Shown: positions 61,110-64,000 of the stretch, piece by piece
Numbering within the stretch: the first letter of the stretch is position 1
How the letters are laid out: the number at the start of each line of letters is the position of its first letter
From: Pseudomonas sp. RIT623
GTDB lineage: Bacteria; Pseudomonadota; Gammaproteobacteria; Pseudomonadales; Pseudomonadaceae
Direction of reading: 5' to 3'
Assembly (NCBI RefSeq): GCF_004519305.1
Contig: NZ_SOZA01000004.1
Location: forward strand, 62,001-126,000
Length of the DNA: 64,000 nucleotides
Translations under genes and position numbers: made by a program
Notes under the pieces: generated by a model
Told to the model about the DNA's origin: nothing
The model's input: only the letters and a program-made list of their open reading frames with translations
Databases searched by the model: none

Positions 61110-62438
61110 TCATGCCGCCCTCCCCACCCGCGACCAGTCCAGCCGCCGGGTCAATACCATGAACACCCCAAGCAAGCCGAAGCACAGCAGCGAGCCCATC
61201 AGCAGCGCGTAGTCCTCGGCGCTCAGCAGCCCATAAAGCATCGCGTACAACGCCGCCAGCCCCGCCGCGAAGCCGACTCCACGGCCCAGGCTGCGCAGCA
61301 CATGCGCCAGGTAGAAGCCGATCAGCAGCACACAGGCCGAGGCCGACAAGCCATAGGCCAGGGCGAAGCCCAGGTGCTCGGACAGCGACAGCAACAGCAG
61401 GTAGAAAAACGCCAGCGCCACGCCCACCAGGATGTACTGCACCGGATGCACGCTCAGGTGCTTCAACACCTCGAAGAGGAAGAAGCCGGCAAAGGTCAGG
61501 GCGATGAACAGCAACGCATACTTGATCGCCCGTTCGCTCTTGAGGTACTGGTCCACCGGATCGACGAAGCTCACGCCAAAGGTCGGGCCGGTGAAGTCCG
61601 CGCACTGCTGGGCGCCGACGCACTGGCGCAGGGCATCTTCCAGGTTGGTGGCGAAGAACGAGGTCTGCCAGTGGGCGCTGAAGCCCTGGTCATCGATGGC
61701 CCGGCGGCTGGGCAGGTAGCTACCGATAAAGCTTGGGTGCGGCCAGTTGGCGCGCATGTCCACACTGCTGCTGCGGCCCACCGGCAGCACATGCAACTGG
61801 CCGGTGCCCTGCAAGGCCAGGTCGAAGCCGTAGGCGAACTCGCGGGCCTGTTGGCCATCGAGCTGGGGCAGGCCGACATGCACGCCGCCACGCAGCCAGT
61901 CCAGGCCAGTGCCCGCCTCGAACGCCAGACTCTGGTCGTCGAAGGTCAGCTCCAGACCGTTCTCGATACCGCGGATATCACTGATCCCGACCGCCAGGTA
62001 CGGCTTGTCGAAGCGGTAGTCCTGGTAGTCCTTGTCGATACCCCAGCGCTCCGGCAGCTTGAAGCGCCCGCTGATACGGCTCTTGGCGTGGAACAGCCGC
62101 GCCTGGTAGATGCCGCGGGCGCGCAGTTCGGTGTCAACGCCGACATCGGCCTCGAAGGTTTCTGGCAGGAAGTACAGATTGCCCGTGACCGTGCTGGTTT
62201 CCTGCACGCTCTGGCCGTCCTTGTCGATCCAGCGCCGCTCGTACTTGCGGTACGGCACCACCAGCAAGGGACCGGTGATCTGCTGGTCGAAGCTGGAGCT
62301 CTGGGCGATGTCGCGCAACACGCCGTCGCGCAGCGCCTGGCGCTCATCGATCAGGCCGCCGATCATCAGCAGGGGGATCAGCAACAGCAGGATCAGCACG
62401 GCAATCAGGCCGAGCTTGAAACCGAGGGTCTTGTTCAT
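61110..62438 (-). CDS. creD: Inner membrane protein CreD
   Basis: A 442-residue membrane protein: one N-terminal helix (about 9-28), a large periplasmic domain (30-300) with LLVVPYRKY and the GVSFVDPVDQYLKSERAIKY junction, and five or six C-terminal helices. The length and features fit CreD, whose expression is driven by CreBC and affects envelope and beta-lactam/colicin phenotypes. It lies 109 bases downstream of creC on the same strand and has its own possible operator (62503-62521). Confidence 0.94.
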   Translation of the reverse strand: MNKTLGFKLGLIAVLILLLLIPLLMIGGLIDERQALRDGVLRDIAQSSSFDQQITGPLLVVPYRKYERRWIDKDGQSVQETSTVTGNLYFLPETFEADVGVDTELRARGIYQARLFHAKSRISGRFKLPERWGIDKDYQDYRFDKPYLAVGISDIRGIENGLELTFDDQSLAFEAGTGLDWLRGGVHVGLPQLDGQQAREFAYGFDLALQGTGQLHVLPVGRSSSVDMRANWPHPSFIGSYLPSRRAIDDQGFSAHWQTSFFATNLEDALRQCVGAQQCADFTGPTFGVSFVDPVDQYLKSERAIKYALLFIALTFAGFFLFEVLKHLSVHPVQYILVGVALAFFYLLLLSLSEHLGFALAYGLSASACVLLIGFYLAHVLRSLGRGVGFAAGLAALYAMLYGLLSAEDYALLMGSLLCFGLLGVFMVLTRRLDWSRVGRAA

Positions 62439-62502
62439 GGGTAGGGCTCCGTTTGCGATGGCGGCAGTGTCTGCCTGCTACATGGAGCCTTCAGGGAGCG
62501 AA

Positions 62503-62521
62503 TGTGGAGATTGTGTGGAGA
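62503..62521 (-). promoter_or_regulatory. Tandem 11-bp-period repeat upstream of creD (cre-tag-like)
   Basis: On the minus strand TCTCCACA-N3-TCTCCACA gives two direct repeats with an 11-base period, 65-83 bases before the creD ATG. The E. coli CreB site is TTCAC-N6-TTCAC with the same period. The sequence differs, so identity as a CreB site is inferred from position and spacing. Confidence 0.55.
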
Positions 62522-62547
62522 ATGGGCCGCAAAGCGGCCTCGGTACT

Positions 62548-63981
62548 TCAGTTGAACCGTCGCGCCGGCAGCCAGAGCCGCACCCGTACCCCATCCTCGA
62601 CGTTGTCCACGGCCAATGCCCCACCATGCAACTGCATCACCTCGGCCACGAAGTTCAGCCCCAACCCAGTGCTCTTGCGCCCGGTGGCGGGCCTTGGCAG
62701 CGAATAGAATCGCTCGCTCACCCGTTCCAGCGCATAGTCGGGAATGGCCGGCCCCTGGTTGACCAAGCTCAGCGCCACCCGCTCGCCTGCGACCTCCAGC
62801 GCAAAGGCCAACATGCCTTGCGCTGGGGTGAAGTCCAGCGCGTTGTCCAGCAGGTTGGCCAGGGCCTGGCGCATCAGGAACGGGTCGCAGAGCAGCCTGG
62901 CGCTGGCCGGTATGTCCTGGCGCACCCCTACCCCTGCCGCCTCGATACGCGCGCCCTGGGCCAGCAGCAGCTCCTCCACCAGCCCCGCCAGCGGCACCTG
63001 CTGTTCGTCCTCCAACGCCTGCATCTGTTCGACCCGGGCCAGGTTGAGCAGGCGCTCGATCATCTGCTGCAAGCGCTCGCTTTCGCGCTCGATATTGCCG
63101 GCGAAACGCGCCCGCTGCGCATCCGCCATCTCGCCCTGCAACAGCTCGGAAGCGCCGCGTATCGCCGCCAGCGGGCTTTTCAGCTCATGGGTGAGGGTGT
63201 GCACGTAGCGCTCGACATAGGCCTTGCCCTCCAGCTGCGTGCGCATGCGCTCCACCGCCGTGGCCAGTTGCAGCAGCTCGCCGCCCTTGTAGTGCGGCAA
63301 GGCGGCGCGCTCGCCCGCGCTGACCGCCTGGGCGTAGTGGGTGAGCCGCCGCAGCGAGCGGGCCAGCCACCATGACAGTGCCGCGCCGACCAGCAAGCCG
63401 AGCACGATCAGGCCCAGGCCCAGACTCAACAGGCGCTGTTCGGAGCGGTCGATGTAGGGTTGCAGCGAGCTGTTGGGCTTGGCCACGGTGACCACGCCGA
63501 TGACCCGGCCCTCATCGAGGATCGGCGCCGCCACATGCATCACCGAGGTGCTCTCGTCGTCCGGGTCACTGCGGGTCGAGCGCGCGCCGTACTGGCCACG
63601 CAGGGTCAGGTAGACATCGTTCCAGCGCGAATAGTCCTTGCCCAGGTCCTGTCCGGTGGAGTCGAGCAGCACGATGCCATTGGCGTCGGTCACGTAGATA
63701 CGGTGACTGACCTGGTTCTTCGCCAGCCCCCAGATCTGCGCGCTGGGGCGCCGTTCGCCATAGGCCTTAAGCACCTGGGCCAGCCGGCTCTGGTCCAGGG
63801 TGCCGCGCTTGACGTCGTCGCGCAGAATCTCCGCCAGCAGGTTGGCGGTGTCCACCAGGGTCTCCTCGGACGACTGGCGCACCACCGGGCGAATCTGCTC
63901 GCGCACGGTGTTGAGCAGGAAATAGCCGGCCAGCCCGACGAACAGGAAGTACACCAGGAAAATCCGAATGCCCAGGCGCAT
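62548..63981 (-). CDS. creC: Sensor histidine kinase CreC
   Basis: A 477-residue two-component kinase: TM helices at about 8-25 and 184-206, a periplasmic sensor between, HAMP, and a DHp domain with His265 in THELKSPLAAIRG. The HATPase part shows a clear F/G2 box (STGLGLNFV). It would phosphorylate CreB in response to a metabolic or envelope signal. ATG 63981 overlaps the creB stop by one base. Confidence 0.94.
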   Translation of the reverse strand: MRLGIRIFLVYFLFVGLAGYFLLNTVREQIRPVVRQSSEETLVDTANLLAEILRDDVKRGTLDQSRLAQVLKAYGERRPSAQIWGLAKNQVSHRIYVTDANGIVLLDSTGQDLGKDYSRWNDVYLTLRGQYGARSTRSDPDDESTSVMHVAAPILDEGRVIGVVTVAKPNSSLQPYIDRSEQRLLSLGLGLIVLGLLVGAALSWWLARSLRRLTHYAQAVSAGERAALPHYKGGELLQLATAVERMRTQLEGKAYVERYVHTLTHELKSPLAAIRGASELLQGEMADAQRARFAGNIERESERLQQMIERLLNLARVEQMQALEDEQQVPLAGLVEELLLAQGARIEAAGVGVRQDIPASARLLCDPFLMRQALANLLDNALDFTPAQGMLAFALEVAGERVALSLVNQGPAIPDYALERVSERFYSLPRPATGRKSTGLGLNFVAEVMQLHGGALAVDNVEDGVRVRLWLPARRFN

Positions 63982-64000
63982 CAGGCGTGTTCCGGGCTGT
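63981..64000 (-). CDS. creB: Response regulator CreB, last five codons only
   Basis: The minus strand reads a frame ending SPEHA-stop with TGA overlapping the creC ATG (TGATG). The position before creC and the usual order creB-creC-creD suggest creB; the fragment is too short to verify by sequence. Confidence 0.45.

Overview
The window reads as one continuous stretch of a Pseudomonas chromosome, most likely from the P. putida group. The evidence is high GC with strong G/C third-position bias, dense head-to-tail operons, dispersed REP hairpins, and a gene order that (from memory, not searched) follows the P. putida KT2440 region around davB/davA-pqq-bio-glcB-waa-glnE-aceEF-msrA-cre. I see no insertion sequence, prophage, integron, tRNA, rRNA or CRISPR array, and no frameshifted gene. 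The genes cut by the window ends are davB (left) and creB (right, five codons).

Layout. 1-1390: lysine catabolism (davB end, davA). 1470-8937: PQQ cofactor genes, pqqF then pqqABCDE and an S9 peptidase. 9028-11769: a Pmp3/YqaE-type membrane peptide, a class III aminotransferase and a LysR regulator. 11787-11987: the Gac/Rsm small RNA rsmY with a perfect GacA box. 12108-18027: two long-form acyl-CoA dehydrogenases flanking a membrane GGDEF protein, then a 98-residue protein that looks like a minimal flagellar rod protein. 18137-22593: biotin operon bioB-F-H-C-D with a BirA-type operator lying in the first codons of the divergent comF. 22683-27106: comF, a ModE-like regulator, srkA, rarD and a GcvR-like ACT protein. 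27564-33126: malate synthase G, a single-receiver protein, a cNMP/CBS/DUF294 nucleotidyltransferase and a DEDDh exonuclease. 33332-38758: an iron-starvation cell-surface signalling cassette (ECF sigma, FecR-type anti-sigma, TonB receptor, PepSY membrane reductase, small membrane protein) preceded by a Fur-like box. 38825-41602: a 925-residue DUF6543/dermonecrotic-toxin-N-like protein, the most accessory-looking gene here. 41746-48706: the LPS core operon waaF-waaC-waaG-waaP-wapP-wapQ plus a tandem-kinase protein. 48932-51865: glnE. 52249-56533: pyruvate dehydrogenase aceE/aceF with two identical palindromes upstream. 56837-60939: dipA-like phosphodiesterase, msrA and a GST. 61110-64000: creD, creC and the end of creB.

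How it works together. Most of the window is housekeeping: cofactor supply (PQQ, biotin), central carbon flux (aceEF, glcB), envelope core synthesis and nitrogen control (glnE). It also carries several regulatory layers: c-di-GMP turnover (GGDEF protein, dipA), Gac/Rsm (rsmY), Cre, and iron signalling. The most useful observations are non-coding: the rsmY gene, a BirA operator, a PsrA-type box before an acyl-CoA dehydrogenase, the paired operators before aceE, and a tandem 11-bp repeat before creD. The least explained proteins are the 925-residue DUF6543-like protein, the rod-like 98-residue protein and the DUF294/exonuclease pair. I found no clearly new multigene system; those three are the best candidates for unexplained biology.
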